DNA from: an uncultured Lachnospiraceae bacterium
GTDB lineage: Bacteria > Bacillota > Clostridia > Lachnospirales > Lachnospiraceae
Reading direction: 5' to 3'
DNA length: 8,162 nt
Assembly (NCBI GenBank): GCA_902782655.1
Contig: CACZNY010000236.1
Coordinates: forward strand, 1-8,162
The translations under genes were made by a program, and so were the position numbers. The notes below the pieces were generated by a model. The model searched no databases and was not told the DNA's origin. It saw nothing but the letters and a program-made list of their open reading frames with translations. Within the stretch, counting starts at the first letter, position 1. Every line of letters starts with the position of its first letter. Of this stretch, positions 1 to 6,919 are shown piece by piece.

Positions 1-684
1 ATAAGGAAGGTATTTGACGACCTTGAGGGAAAGCTTTATTCAGGGGATCAGGGAAGGGCTCCGAAGGAGATCATAGACGGATATATTGAAGAAAAGATTT
101 TGAAGAATATCTCAAGGATAGAGGAAAATCACAGATGGTCTGAGCTTCTGCGGTATGATGAGGTAGTGATAAACGGAAGGAGGGTGAAGGGCTTTCTGCA
201 TCTGAAGGAGGCAATGCGTAAGGATAAGCTGAGGGAGATCTTCTCAGTGGACACCATATCTCCGATACACGGTGATGTCACGGTGGAAAACATCATAGCC
301 CTGCCTCAGGGCTCTTCGAAAGAAGGCTATTATCTCATCGACCCGAATACCGGAAATATCCTGGACAGCAGGTTTATAGACTATTCGAAGCTTTTGCAGT
401 CCCTGCACGGGGGATATGAATTCCTTATGCGTACAGAGGGGTGCAGCATAAGCGGAAACAGTATCCGCTTTATGTCCGGGATTTCACGGGCGTACAGGGA
501 TCTGTACGGGGAGTACGGAAAATACCTTAAGGAGAGCTTTAGTGAGGAGCAGATAAGGAGCATATATTATCATGAGATAGCGGACTGGCTGCGGCTCATG
601 CCCTACAAGATGGAGCATGATGAGAATAAGGCAGCCGTTTTCCTCGCAGGAATGCTGCTTGCAGCCGATGAGATCATCAAATGA
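1..684 (+). CDS. Phosphotransferase of the APH/choline kinase-like fold, C-terminal part (5' end outside window)
   Basis: The frame is open from base 1, so the gene is 5'-truncated by the window; 227 residues are visible. A TTG at 100 lies inside this frame, has no good ribosome site, and is unlikely to be the true start. The kinase catalytic loop is plain: His-Gly-Asp at 268-276 followed by Val-Thr-Val-Glu-Asn (Asn at 289-291) fits HGDxxxxN. An Ile-Asp-Pro-Asn-Thr-Gly segment (Asp at 340-342) fits the Mg-binding aspartate that replaces DFG in this family. The following DYSKLLQSLHGGYEFL resembles kinases found with capsule, phosphocholine or sugar-nucleotide genes. Such proteins transfer phosphate from ATP to a small hydroxylated substrate in the cytosol; the substrate cannot be read here. 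No signal peptide or TM segment is visible. Antibiotic-resistance function is not indicated. The family call is fairly firm, the substrate unknown. Confidence 0.72.
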   Translation: MRKVFDDLEGKLYSGDQGRAPKEIIDGYIEEKILKNISRIEENHRWSELLRYDEVVINGRRVKGFLHLKEAMRKDKLREIFSVDTISPIHGDVTVENIIALPQGSSKEGYYLIDPNTGNILDSRFIDYSKLLQSLHGGYEFLMRTEGCSISGNSIRFMSGISRAYRDLYGEYGKYLKESFSEEQIRSIYYHEIADWLRLMPYKMEHDENKAAVFLAGMLLAADEIIK

Positions 685-709
685 TTCAGACGCCAAAAGT
701 ACTGAATCA
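682..709 (+). other. Short hairpin overlapping the stop codon of the phosphotransferase gene
   Basis: TGATTCAG (682-689) and CTGAATCA (702-709) form a perfect 8-bp stem around a 12-base loop. The loop holds CGCCAAAAGT, the same decamer found in both arms of the longer hairpin just downstream. The stem begins at the stop codon and is followed by TGTTTT, so it could act as a weak 3'-end or terminator structure. The stem is AT-rich and the T tract is short, so termination is uncertain. Confidence 0.45.
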
Positions 710-715
710 CTGTTT

Positions 716-790
716 TGATACAACGACGCCAAAAGTCAAATGGCTTTTGAACAAGTTCAAACGCCATTTAGACTTTTGGCGTTTGTATCA
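716..790. repeat. Long imperfect inverted repeat (about 34 bp stem, 4-base loop)
   Basis: Bases 716-751 pair with 756-790. The uninterrupted core is CGCCAAAAGTC (727-737) with its complement at 771-781, extended outward by GATACAA/TTGTATC and inward by AAATGGC/GCCATTT and TTTGAA/TTCAAA. Defects are a 2-base bulge (724-725), a bulged A (770) and one T/C mismatch (745/762). The stem is much longer than a typical intrinsic terminator and is not followed by a T tract (next bases are TCAAATTTCC), so a standard terminator is not the best explanation. It lies between two transcription units. Candidate identities are a dispersed palindromic element of REP/MITE type, an RNA-processing or 3'-protecting hairpin, or a bidirectional terminator. 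No coding sequence is seen in it. Confidence 0.7.
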
Positions 791-893
791 TCAAATTTCC
801 GGAGGCATGACAGCAGAAAATAAAGGTTACAATCCGGCGTATGTGCGCTGAATTGAAACAGATAAAGAACACCGCCGATAATGAGTATGAATA
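791..893. other. Intergenic spacer with no recognised gene
   Basis: This is the part of the 308-base gap (685-992) between the long hairpin and the promoter. It contains only a 14-codon ATG frame at 807-851 whose GGAGG ends one base before the ATG, too close for normal initiation. I see no RNA gene, no further strong hairpin and no convincing coding on either strand. Confidence 0.5.
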
Positions 894-922
894 TTGACTT
901 GACGTTGTTCATTTAGTAAAAT
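894..922 (+). promoter_or_regulatory. Sigma-A type promoter of the adaptor/RND operon
   Basis: TTGACT (894-899) and TAAAAT (917-922) are each one mismatch from consensus and are separated by exactly 17 bases. Transcription would start near 929, giving a 5' leader of about 64 bases before the TTG start at 993. A small dyad, TTATG (940-944) and CATAA (951-955) around TTAACG, lies just downstream of the predicted start and could be an operator, but this is weak. No divergent regulator gene is present in the window. Confidence 0.65.
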
Positions 923-977
923 CACATATTGCCTGATTCTTATGTTAACGCATAAAGCCGGATCGTATTGACCGCAA

Positions 978-984
978 AGAGGAG
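978..984 (+). promoter_or_regulatory. Ribosome binding site that fixes the TTG start at 993
   Basis: AGAGGAG sits 8 bases before TTG 993. The protein from that codon begins with a basic stretch and a lipoprotein signal, which supports the non-ATG start. The next in-frame methionine, residue 16, lies inside the signal's hydrophobic core and would destroy it. Confidence 0.75.
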
Positions 985-992
985 TTTGAAAG

Positions 993-2705
993 TTGAATAA
1001 AAAAAAGGGAAGAATATTAAGGGGGGCTGTTGCCGGAATGACACTTGCGGCAGTCTTCCTGTGCGGCTGTGCTTTACCCTTCGGGGCAAAGGAGGCGGAA
1101 GAAAGTGAACCGGAGGACAACAGCATATCGGTTGAGGTACAGAGTCCCGAGGTGAAAACCATTACAAACAGAGCCAACTTCTCTGCAACAGTCGTGGCCG
1201 AAAGCGAGGTCAAGGTGATACCGCTGGTGGGCGGAGAAGTGCTGGAGAAGAATTTTGAGGTAGGAGATCACGTGAATGAGGGCGATCTGCTTTTTAAGAT
1301 AGATGATGAGCCCTATCAGATCGCGCTGAAGCGTGCAGAGGCTTCCGTGACCTCGGCGCAGGCGGGGCTTACCTCGGCACAGGCAAGCCTGAATAAGTCG
1401 CAGGCTGATGCAAATACGACGAGATCCCAGGCAATACAGAATGTGGGTGAGATACCCTATAACGAGCAGAAAAAAAATTATAATGTGGACAGTGCTTACG
1501 TGACAAAAAGAAAGTCAAACAATACCTTTAAGGATGCGAAGGATGATGTGGATATTGCAAAGATCAACCTGTCGGATCTGGAGGATGCAAGGGATGCAGC
1601 CGAATCAGCCATGAAGACTGCAAAGGCGCAGTACGAGGAGGCGGATCCCGATGCAAAAGATGCTATGTATGAAGCCTACGAGAAGACAAAGCAGACATAC
1701 GAGACCGCCAAGAGCAGGGTCGAGTCTGCCGAGATCAATGTAGACAAGGCGAGGCGTGCGGCGGACAGCGCAGAGATGACCTATGTGCTTAATGGTGAGA
1801 GCTACGGACTGGCGGAGATGGAGCGGGATAATTACAACACCTATGAGAAGGCCACGACCATCTACGGTGCCTATGCCGCCGCGGTGGGAGCCGACTCCAA
1901 CGTGACCTCTTCCAGGGCGAATGTGACAAGCAGCGCGGCCAATGTAAAGTCCGCGCAGGCAGGTCTGGAGGACGCCCAGCTTAATCTGGATCATACAAAC
2001 GTTAAGTCTCCTGTATCAGGGACAATAACGGCGATCAATGTCACTGTCCATAATATGGCTTCACAGCAGGAGGCTGCCTATACCATACAGAGCGATGAAC
2101 CCTGCAAGGTAGTATTCTATGTGGCGGAGGAGACGGCAAGATGCATCACTCCCGGCACTGACGCGGTAGTCACAAAGAACGGTACGGATTACACTGCGAA
2201 GATCATCACGGTTTATGACACCATAGATTCCGCTACCGGGCTTTTCAAAGTGGAGGCAAGTGTGGCAGGGCAGGGCTCCGAGAACCTTATAGCAGGCTCC
2301 AGCGTCTCTATAGAGACTGTAACGAGAAAGGCTGATAAGGCTCTGACTGTTCCGATAAATTCGGTATACTATGACGGTGATCAGGCATTTCTTTATGCAG
2401 ACGAAGGCGGAGTGGCAAAGAAGATTCTCGTAACCACAGGACTTGCGGATGATGAATCGGTAGAGATAGTTGAGGGGATCGGTCCTTCGGATAAGGTGAT
2501 CGTGACCTGGAACGGAAGCTTAAGGGACGGCTCGGAGCTTAAGACCCTTAATGAGGCGGGCGGAACGTCAGCCCCTTCCGGAGACGGTAAGCCTGCTGAG
2601 GGCAGCGCAATGGTGGTCGAGAGCCCGGCAGTAAAGAATCCTTCTACGGGGGATAAGACTGAGGACATTACGGAATATTCAGCAGGGGCGGGAGATATAG
2701 AGTGA
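993..2705 (+). CDS. RND efflux periplasmic-adaptor-type lipoprotein (HlyD/AcrA family)
   Basis: This 570-residue protein should be the extracytoplasmic adaptor of the RND pump encoded next. The start is TTG with a good ribosome site 8 bases upstream. Residues 3-10 are basic, 11-25 hydrophobic, and Leu-Cys-Gly-Cys gives a lipobox with Cys26 as the probable lipid-modified residue. Residues 73-110 (LVGGEVLEKNFEVGDHVNEGDLLFKID) are the first half of a biotinyl-lipoyl-like domain. About 111-335 form a long Ala/Lys/Glu-rich helical hairpin with AQAGL-type repeats. The second lipoyl half follows (VKSPVSGTITAI, 337-349), then a beta-barrel (about 370-443) and a membrane-proximal domain (about 444-520). 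The last 50 residues are Gly/Ser/Pro/Glu-rich and probably disordered. The gene leads the operon and its stop overlaps the permease start (GTGA). Lipid anchoring replaces a free periplasmic form, as expected in Gram-positives. Substrate is unknown. Confidence 0.9.
   Translation: MNKKKGRILRGAVAGMTLAAVFLCGCALPFGAKEAEESEPEDNSISVEVQSPEVKTITNRANFSATVVAESEVKVIPLVGGEVLEKNFEVGDHVNEGDLLFKIDDEPYQIALKRAEASVTSAQAGLTSAQASLNKSQADANTTRSQAIQNVGEIPYNEQKKNYNVDSAYVTKRKSNNTFKDAKDDVDIAKINLSDLEDARDAAESAMKTAKAQYEEADPDAKDAMYEAYEKTKQTYETAKSRVESAEINVDKARRAADSAEMTYVLNGESYGLAEMERDNYNTYEKATTIYGAYAAAVGADSNVTSSRANVTSSAANVKSAQAGLEDAQLNLDHTNVKSPVSGTITAINVTVHNMASQQEAAYTIQSDEPCKVVFYVAEETARCITPGTDAVVTKNGTDYTAKIITVYDTIDSATGLFKVEASVAGQGSENLIAGSSVSIETVTRKADKALTVPINSVYYDGDQAFLYADEGGVAKKILVTTGLADDESVEIVEGIGPSDKVIVTWNGSLRDGSELKTLNEAGGTSAPSGDGKPAEGSAMVVESPAVKNPSTGDKTEDITEYSAGAGDIE
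2690..2694 (+). promoter_or_regulatory. Ribosome binding site and coupled GTG start of the permease gene
   Basis: GGGAG lies 7 bases before GTG 2702. The stop of the adaptor gene (TGA 2703-2705) shares GTGA with this start, a layout typical of translational coupling. The protein from this GTG begins with a normal RND N terminus, so the overlap is not a misplaced start. Confidence 0.7.
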
Positions 2706-5700
2706 AGGGAATTGTAAAAGCGTCCATAGGAAGACCCGTCACCGTCCTGATGTGCGTCATAGCCCTGATGGTTTTCTTTGTCACGGCCATGACCAAAATA
2801 AGCCTTATGCTGAGTCCGGATATGTCGGTGCCTATCATGATAGTAATGACGCCATATGCCGGAGCTTCACCCGAGGAGGTGGACGAGCTGGTGTCTGACA
2901 AGATCTGTAATTCCCTTGGCTCACTTAACGGAGTTAAGACCGTAACCAGTGACTCCAGCGAAGGTTCATCCGAGGTTATGCTTCAGTACAACTACGGTGT
3001 GAACATGGATAAGGCCTACAACGACCTGAGAGAAGCCGTGGACGGGGTAAAGTCCAGTCTTCCGAAGGACGTAGGCACTTCCACCATAATCGAGGTCGAT
3101 ACGGACTCGGAACCTGACATGACCCTTTCCATTACGGGCAAATCTGACTCAGTGGATGTGGCTAATGAGGTCAACAACAATGTGGTCCCTGAGCTGAAAA
3201 AAATAAACCGCCTTGCAAAGGTCGATGTGAGCGGCGGAAAGACAAAATATATCAGGGTGCAGATCATACCGGAGTATCTGAATCAGTACGGCCTGAGCCT
3301 TTCAGGCATAGCTGCCGCAATAGGGGCGACTAATTTCTCCACTCCGGCCGGATCAGCCGATTACGGTGATCAGTCCCTGAACATTTCCGCGGAGATCAAA
3401 TACGATACGCTGCCGGAGCTTGAAAAGGTTCCGATCACTACATCAAAGGGACAGACGATTTACCTTAATGATATCGCAACTGTAAAGTATGCGATTTCTG
3501 AAAGAAGCTCGCTATCCAGATATAAGGGAATGGAGGATGTAGGTGTAGACCTTAAGGGAAAGCAGGGAACCTCTCCCGTAAATCTTTCAAGGGATGTCAA
3601 GCCGGAGCTTGAAAGGATCGGAAAACTCTATCCCAACCTGAATATAGAGATCGAGTACGATTCGGCCGACGAGATCCTGGACACTCTGAAAGGCGTAGGA
3701 AAAACCATGCTGCAGGCCATATTCCTGGCCATGCTTATCATATTTATATTCTTTGGCGATATCAAGGGTTCACTGATAGTCGGAAGCACGATGCCTGTTT
3801 CCATCATGGCTGCTGTCGTCTGTATGCAGGCGGCGGGGATATCGCTTAACGTTGTCACCATGGCCGCCCTCATCATAGCGATAGGTATGATGACGGATAA
3901 CGCGGTCGTCGTTATAGAGATGTGCTTCAGAAAGCATCAGACGGGACTGTCCTTCAGGGATGCGGCATATGAGGGAACTGCCATAGTGATAAATGCGGTG
4001 ACAGGCTCCACTATCACTACTCTGGTTGTTTATCTTCCCCTTGTGATGCTGAATGGTATCATGGCCCAGATGTTCAAGCCTCTGGCCGCTACCATAATCT
4101 TTTCACTTACGGCTTCGCTTATTTCCGCAATACTGCTGATCCCCATCTGCTTCGCTACGTATAAACCCGTCGAGCATAAGGATATCATTACAAACCGTAT
4201 CCTTAAAAGGCTGTCAAAGAGATACAGACGGATATTACGCTTCTCCCTGAAATGGAAGAAGATGGTATTGCTCATATCTGTCATTACACTGGCCTTTACG
4301 GTTTTCCTTGCCACCTTCGTCAAGACGGATATGTACTCCGAGCCTGACCAGGGAAATATAAACATCAGTATGACCTTCAGACCCAACCTTGATCTTGAGA
4401 CCATGGACAAAGAGGTGAGGAGGGTAGAGGAATTCATAGCCGGTAAGGACATCATAGAATATTATAACAGCAGTGTTTCGAAAACGGGCTCCAGCGCAAG
4501 GCTCACGGCTCATATGTGGAAGGATGTGGATACTACGACTCAGGAGGTCGTGGATGAGTGGAATCAGGAATTTAAGGATTTTTCGACGCTGTGCCAGGTG
4601 AAGGTATCTGTTTCTAACTCAGGCATGTCAAGCAGCAAGGACAGTCAGGAGTATGATATCACCGCAAATGATATCAATGAGCTGAAGGAAGCTACCGCAA
4701 AGCTTGTCGAGCAGATGGAGGCGGTGGACGGTGTCCTTTATGTCACATCCTCCTATAAGGACTCCGGCGCCAAGGCAAAAGTGGAGATAGACCCTGTCCT
4801 CGCTTCAGCGAAGGGATTCTCCGCCAAGGAGCTTGCAGGCCTTGTGTACGCTAATATGTCGGGTACAAAGGCTACGGACGTGACCATTGATAATAAAAAA
4901 TACGAGGTAAGGGTAAAATACCCTGAGGGTTACTATGAAACGGTGCCTGATGTGGAGAGCATGACCTTTGTCAACTCAAAGGGAGTGAGCGTACCTCTTA
5001 CTGAGATGGCGCGGGTTTCCTTTGAGTCGGCGCCTAAGACCGTCAGCAGGGAGGACGGACGTTATATCGACAAGCTGACAGCTACCATGCCCTCCTCCAA
5101 AAAGGACGAGGCGGTGGAGGTTCTGGATAAGGTCGTGAATGATTTCGTGGAGGCGGATGAGAGGCTGAACTTCCAGGATAATATGATGGACAGGATGATG
5201 AATGAGGAGTTCTCAAGTCTTTTTCAGGCGATACTTATCGCCGTGTTCCTTGTCTTCTTTGTGCTTGCTGTCCAGTTTGAGTCGGTCATAGTGGCACTGC
5301 TCATAATGCTCTGTGTACCCTTCGCCGGCATAGGCTCGATCCTCTTCCTTCTCGGACTTGGGATAAAGCTTGATTTTGCTGCAGCCTTCGGTGTGCTGAT
5401 GCTTGCAGGTATCGTTGTAAATAACGGTATCATCCTCATAGATATGGCAATGCAGAATCAGAAAGCCGGTATGGATACCGTGGAGGCTCTGGTGGATGCG
5501 GGAAGCGGAAGGCTTCGTCCCATCCTCATGACGACCCTCACCACCGTCATCGCGATGGTGCCCGTGGCACTGGGCTGGTCCAAGGATGCAATGTCCATGC
5601 AGGGTATGGCTGCAATAATAGTGGGAGGTCTTACGGCATCCACCGTACTGACGCTTATACTGCTTCCTACCTTCTATCTGATACTTGACAGAGTGAGAGC

Positions 5701-6772
5701 CTGGAATGCCGTAAGGAGCGAAAAACGCAGAACCAAGCTGGAGGATAAGGTGAAGGAGCAGGAGGACATCCTCAGAGAAAAGCGTAAGGTTGACGCAAGG
5801 GTCAATCTTGTATTCCCCATGGCGGGAGCCGGATCCAGATTTAACGATCATGGTTATGATTGTCCCAAGCCTCTCATAGAGCTTGAGGGAGAGCCCTTCT
5901 TCAAGAGGGCGGCAGACTCCATCATAAGCCGGGTGAAGTACGAAAGACTCGTCTTCGTGGTGCTGAAGGAGCATGTGGACAGGTTTGATATAGACAAGGA
6001 GATCAGGAAATACTATAAGGATGCAAAGATAATAGTATTGCCCAAGATCCTGCCCGGGGCGCTTATGACTGCCATGGAGGGAGCAAAAGCCATCCATAAC
6101 GAGTATCCCGTGATCTTCATGGACTGCGATCTTATGTTCACGTCTGAGCAGCTGTATGAGTACTACGGCTCTGATGATTATGATTCGGCAGGAACCCTTC
6201 TGACCTTCAGGTCTGATAAGGACAGGTACAGCTATGCAAAGGTCGAGGATCTTGAGATCGCGGAAAACGTGGTCGTAAAGGTGGCCAAGGCCACAGCGGA
6301 AAAGAAGGTCATAAGTGAATATGCGATAGCAGGAGCCTATGGCTTCATCAATACAGCAGTCTTCCTGAAGGCCTGTGAGAAGTACCTGAAGGAATGCCCT
6401 TATGATGAGTATTATATGAGCGGGCTGTATGATCAGATGATAGCTGCGGGACGCAGGGTAAGGGTATTTGAGACGGATACCTACTGTTCCTTCGGCACAC
6501 CGGAAGAATACGAGCAGGCAAAGAAGTATCTCAGGGAGCTGGCAGAGAAGGATAAGCCGGAAGACGGGGAAGATGATGATCCTGAGGAAGCCGGGAAATC
6601 AGATAGTGAAGGAAAGGAAGAGGCTGAAAAGACCGGAAAAGTTTCTGAGACCGAGGAAAAGGAGGCGGATACGGAAAAAGAAGGCGGGAAGTCCGCAAAG
6701 GATATCGGGGAGAAGGAAGGAGCGAAAGCTTCAGATGAGTCCGGCCATCAGGAAAAGGAAGATGAAAACTGA
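2702..6772 (+). CDS. RND efflux permease (HAE1-type) with C-terminal fused nucleotidyltransferase domain
   Basis: This 1356-residue protein is a proton-driven exporter with an added cytoplasmic enzyme. Residues 1-998 are a complete RND permease: TM1 about 12-31, a large outer loop 32-333, TM2-TM6 about 334-485, TM7 about 521-541, a second outer loop 542-837, TM8-TM12 about 838-995. TM4 has GMMTDNAVVVIE (Asp399, matching AcrB Asp407; the neighbouring Asp408 position is Asn400). TM10 has GIVVNNGIILID (Asn907 at the AcrB Lys940 position). Arg937 and Thr944 match AcrB Arg971 and Thr978. After TM12 the chain is cytoplasmic: a charged linker (999-1032), then a nucleotidyltransferase (about 1033-1280) with FPMAGAGSRF, CPKPLIELEG (Lys1056) and a DCD metal site (Asp1141, Asp1143), then an acidic/basic low-complexity tail (1281-1356). 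Usual RND pumps end near residue 1050 without an enzyme. Both halves look intact, so I see no frameshift. Pump substrate and nucleotide/acceptor of the enzyme are unknown. Confidence 0.9.
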   Translation: MKGIVKASIGRPVTVLMCVIALMVFFVTAMTKISLMLSPDMSVPIMIVMTPYAGASPEEVDELVSDKICNSLGSLNGVKTVTSDSSEGSSEVMLQYNYGVNMDKAYNDLREAVDGVKSSLPKDVGTSTIIEVDTDSEPDMTLSITGKSDSVDVANEVNNNVVPELKKINRLAKVDVSGGKTKYIRVQIIPEYLNQYGLSLSGIAAAIGATNFSTPAGSADYGDQSLNISAEIKYDTLPELEKVPITTSKGQTIYLNDIATVKYAISERSSLSRYKGMEDVGVDLKGKQGTSPVNLSRDVKPELERIGKLYPNLNIEIEYDSADEILDTLKGVGKTMLQAIFLAMLIIFIFFGDIKGSLIVGSTMPVSIMAAVVCMQAAGISLNVVTMAALIIAIGMMTDNAVVVIEMCFRKHQTGLSFRDAAYEGTAIVINAVTGSTITTLVVYLPLVMLNGIMAQMFKPLAATIIFSLTASLISAILLIPICFATYKPVEHKDIITNRILKRLSKRYRRILRFSLKWKKMVLLISVITLAFTVFLATFVKTDMYSEPDQGNINISMTFRPNLDLETMDKEVRRVEEFIAGKDIIEYYNSSVSKTGSSARLTAHMWKDVDTTTQEVVDEWNQEFKDFSTLCQVKVSVSNSGMSSSKDSQEYDITANDINELKEATAKLVEQMEAVDGVLYVTSSYKDSGAKAKVEIDPVLASAKGFSAKELAGLVYANMSGTKATDVTIDNKKYEVRVKYPEGYYETVPDVESMTFVNSKGVSVPLTEMARVSFESAPKTVSREDGRYIDKLTATMPSSKKDEAVEVLDKVVNDFVEADERLNFQDNMMDRMMNEEFSSLFQAILIAVFLVFFVLAVQFESVIVALLIMLCVPFAGIGSILFLLGLGIKLDFAAAFGVLMLAGIVVNNGIILIDMAMQNQKAGMDTVEALVDAGSGRLRPILMTTLTTVIAMVPVALGWSKDAMSMQGMAAIIVGGLTASTVLTLILLPTFYLILDRVRAWNAVRSEKRRTKLEDKVKEQEDILREKRKVDARVNLVFPMAGAGSRFNDHGYDCPKPLIELEGEPFFKRAADSIISRVKYERLVFVVLKEHVDRFDIDKEIRKYYKDAKIIVLPKILPGALMTAMEGAKAIHNEYPVIFMDCDLMFTSEQLYEYYGSDDYDSAGTLLTFRSDKDRYSYAKVEDLEIAENVVVKVAKATAEKKVISEYAIAGAYGFINTAVFLKACEKYLKECPYDEYYMSGLYDQMIAAGRRVRVFETDTYCSFGTPEEYEQAKKYLRELAEKDKPEDGEDDDPEEAGKSDSEGKEEAEKTGKVSETEEKEADTEKEGGKSAKDIGEKEGAKASDESGHQEKEDEN
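5740..5752 (+). promoter_or_regulatory. Possible internal ribosome site and GTG start before the nucleotidyltransferase domain
   Basis: GGAGG (5740-5744) lies 5 bases before an in-frame GTG (5750-5752, Val1017) in the linker after TM12. Initiation here would give a soluble protein of about 340 residues carrying the linker end, the whole enzyme domain and the tail. The sequence also simply encodes Leu-Glu-Asp-Lys-Val, so the match may be chance. Confidence 0.3.
5798..6541 (+). other. Nucleotidyltransferase domain inside the permease gene
   Basis: Residues 1033-1280 of the permease read as a complete member of the NTP_transferase-like (GT-A fold) family that joins a sugar-phosphate or alcohol-phosphate such as phosphocholine to a nucleotide, releasing pyrophosphate. 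Seen directly: the N-terminal nucleotide-binding signature GAGSRF (1042-1047), the PKPLIE segment with Lys1056, the DCD pair at 1141-1143 (codons start at 6122), and a C-terminal SFGTPEEYEQAKKYL that often ends such domains. The roughly 250-residue length suits a stand-alone short transferase (LicC/RfbA-like size). It has no acyltransferase or hexapeptide-repeat extension. The exact substrate cannot be assigned. Confidence 0.8.
6542..6769 (+). repeat. Low-complexity Glu/Lys/Asp-rich C-terminal tail of the permease
   Basis: The last 76 residues are dominated by Glu, Lys, Asp, Gly and Ser with almost no hydrophobic residues, in irregular Glu-Lys-Glu style repeats. The DNA is correspondingly purine-rich (GAA, GAG, AAG, GAT, GGA). 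It is probably disordered and cytoplasmic. It might be a tether, an interaction segment, or recent low-complexity expansion. Confidence 0.75.
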
Positions 6773-6869
6773 CGGCAGCTTTTTGCAAGCCCTGTACTTC
6801 TGTGTCTTTGGAAATGCACTCTCAGGCAGATATTCAGTGTATTTGAGCAGGTGATCAAATCCGCTCCGC
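6773..6869. other. Intergenic segment after the efflux operon; no clear terminator
   Basis: This is the first part of the 278-base gap to the next gene. AAATGCACT (6812-6820) can pair with AGTGTATTT (6836-6844), a 9-bp stem with one G-U pair and a 15-base loop, but no T tract follows. I find no convincing intrinsic terminator for the operon and no coding on either strand. Confidence 0.4.
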
Positions 6870-6898
6870 TGGAACATTTCAAAATTATAGGGTATAAT
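6870..6898 (+). promoter_or_regulatory. Candidate promoter of the sensor gene
   Basis: A perfect TATAAT (6893-6898) is preceded at 17 bases by TGGAAC (6870-6875), which matches only three of six -35 positions. The region between is AT-rich. A start near 6905 would give a leader of about 145 bases. The -10 is good and the -35 poor, so an activator may be needed, or the call may be wrong. Confidence 0.5.
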
Positions 6899-6919
6899 TA
6901 GTTCTGTTTGTTTTAATCC

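Noticed and set aside
100..684. TTG at 100 as the true start of the phosphotransferase
   Set aside because: The frame stays open to base 1, no ribosome site precedes the TTG, and kinases of this fold need a larger N-terminal lobe than would remain.
716..790. Long hairpin as an ordinary intrinsic terminator
   Set aside because: The stem is about 34 bp and is not followed by a T tract on the + strand; on the - strand the bases after it include only TCAAAACA, also no T tract.
682..790. CRISPR array
   Set aside because: The repeated unit is only 10-12 bases, one copy is inverted, and there are no regular spacers or cas genes.
807..851. 14-codon ATG frame after GGAGG
   Set aside because: The GGAGG ends one base before the ATG, the frame lies upstream of the predicted promoter, and the peptide has no recognisable feature.
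1605..1994. 129-codon - strand frame
   Set aside because: It is antisense to the adaptor's helical hairpin; its composition follows from the complement of Ala/Glu/Lys codons and it has no ribosome site or motif.
5690..5830. Fusion produced by a sequencing frameshift
   Set aside because: The reading frame, codon style and amino-acid quality are continuous from TM12 through the linker into the enzyme, with no abrupt frame change; reads would still be the final test.
5213..6097. 294-codon open frame on the - strand
   Set aside because: It lies wholly inside the permease gene, is rich in His/Tyr/Cys with no recognisable domain, and reads as the antisense shadow of strongly biased codons.
6468..6854. 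128-codon + strand frame running past the permease stop
   Set aside because: It is an Arg/Lys-rich alternate frame of the low-complexity tail with no independent support.
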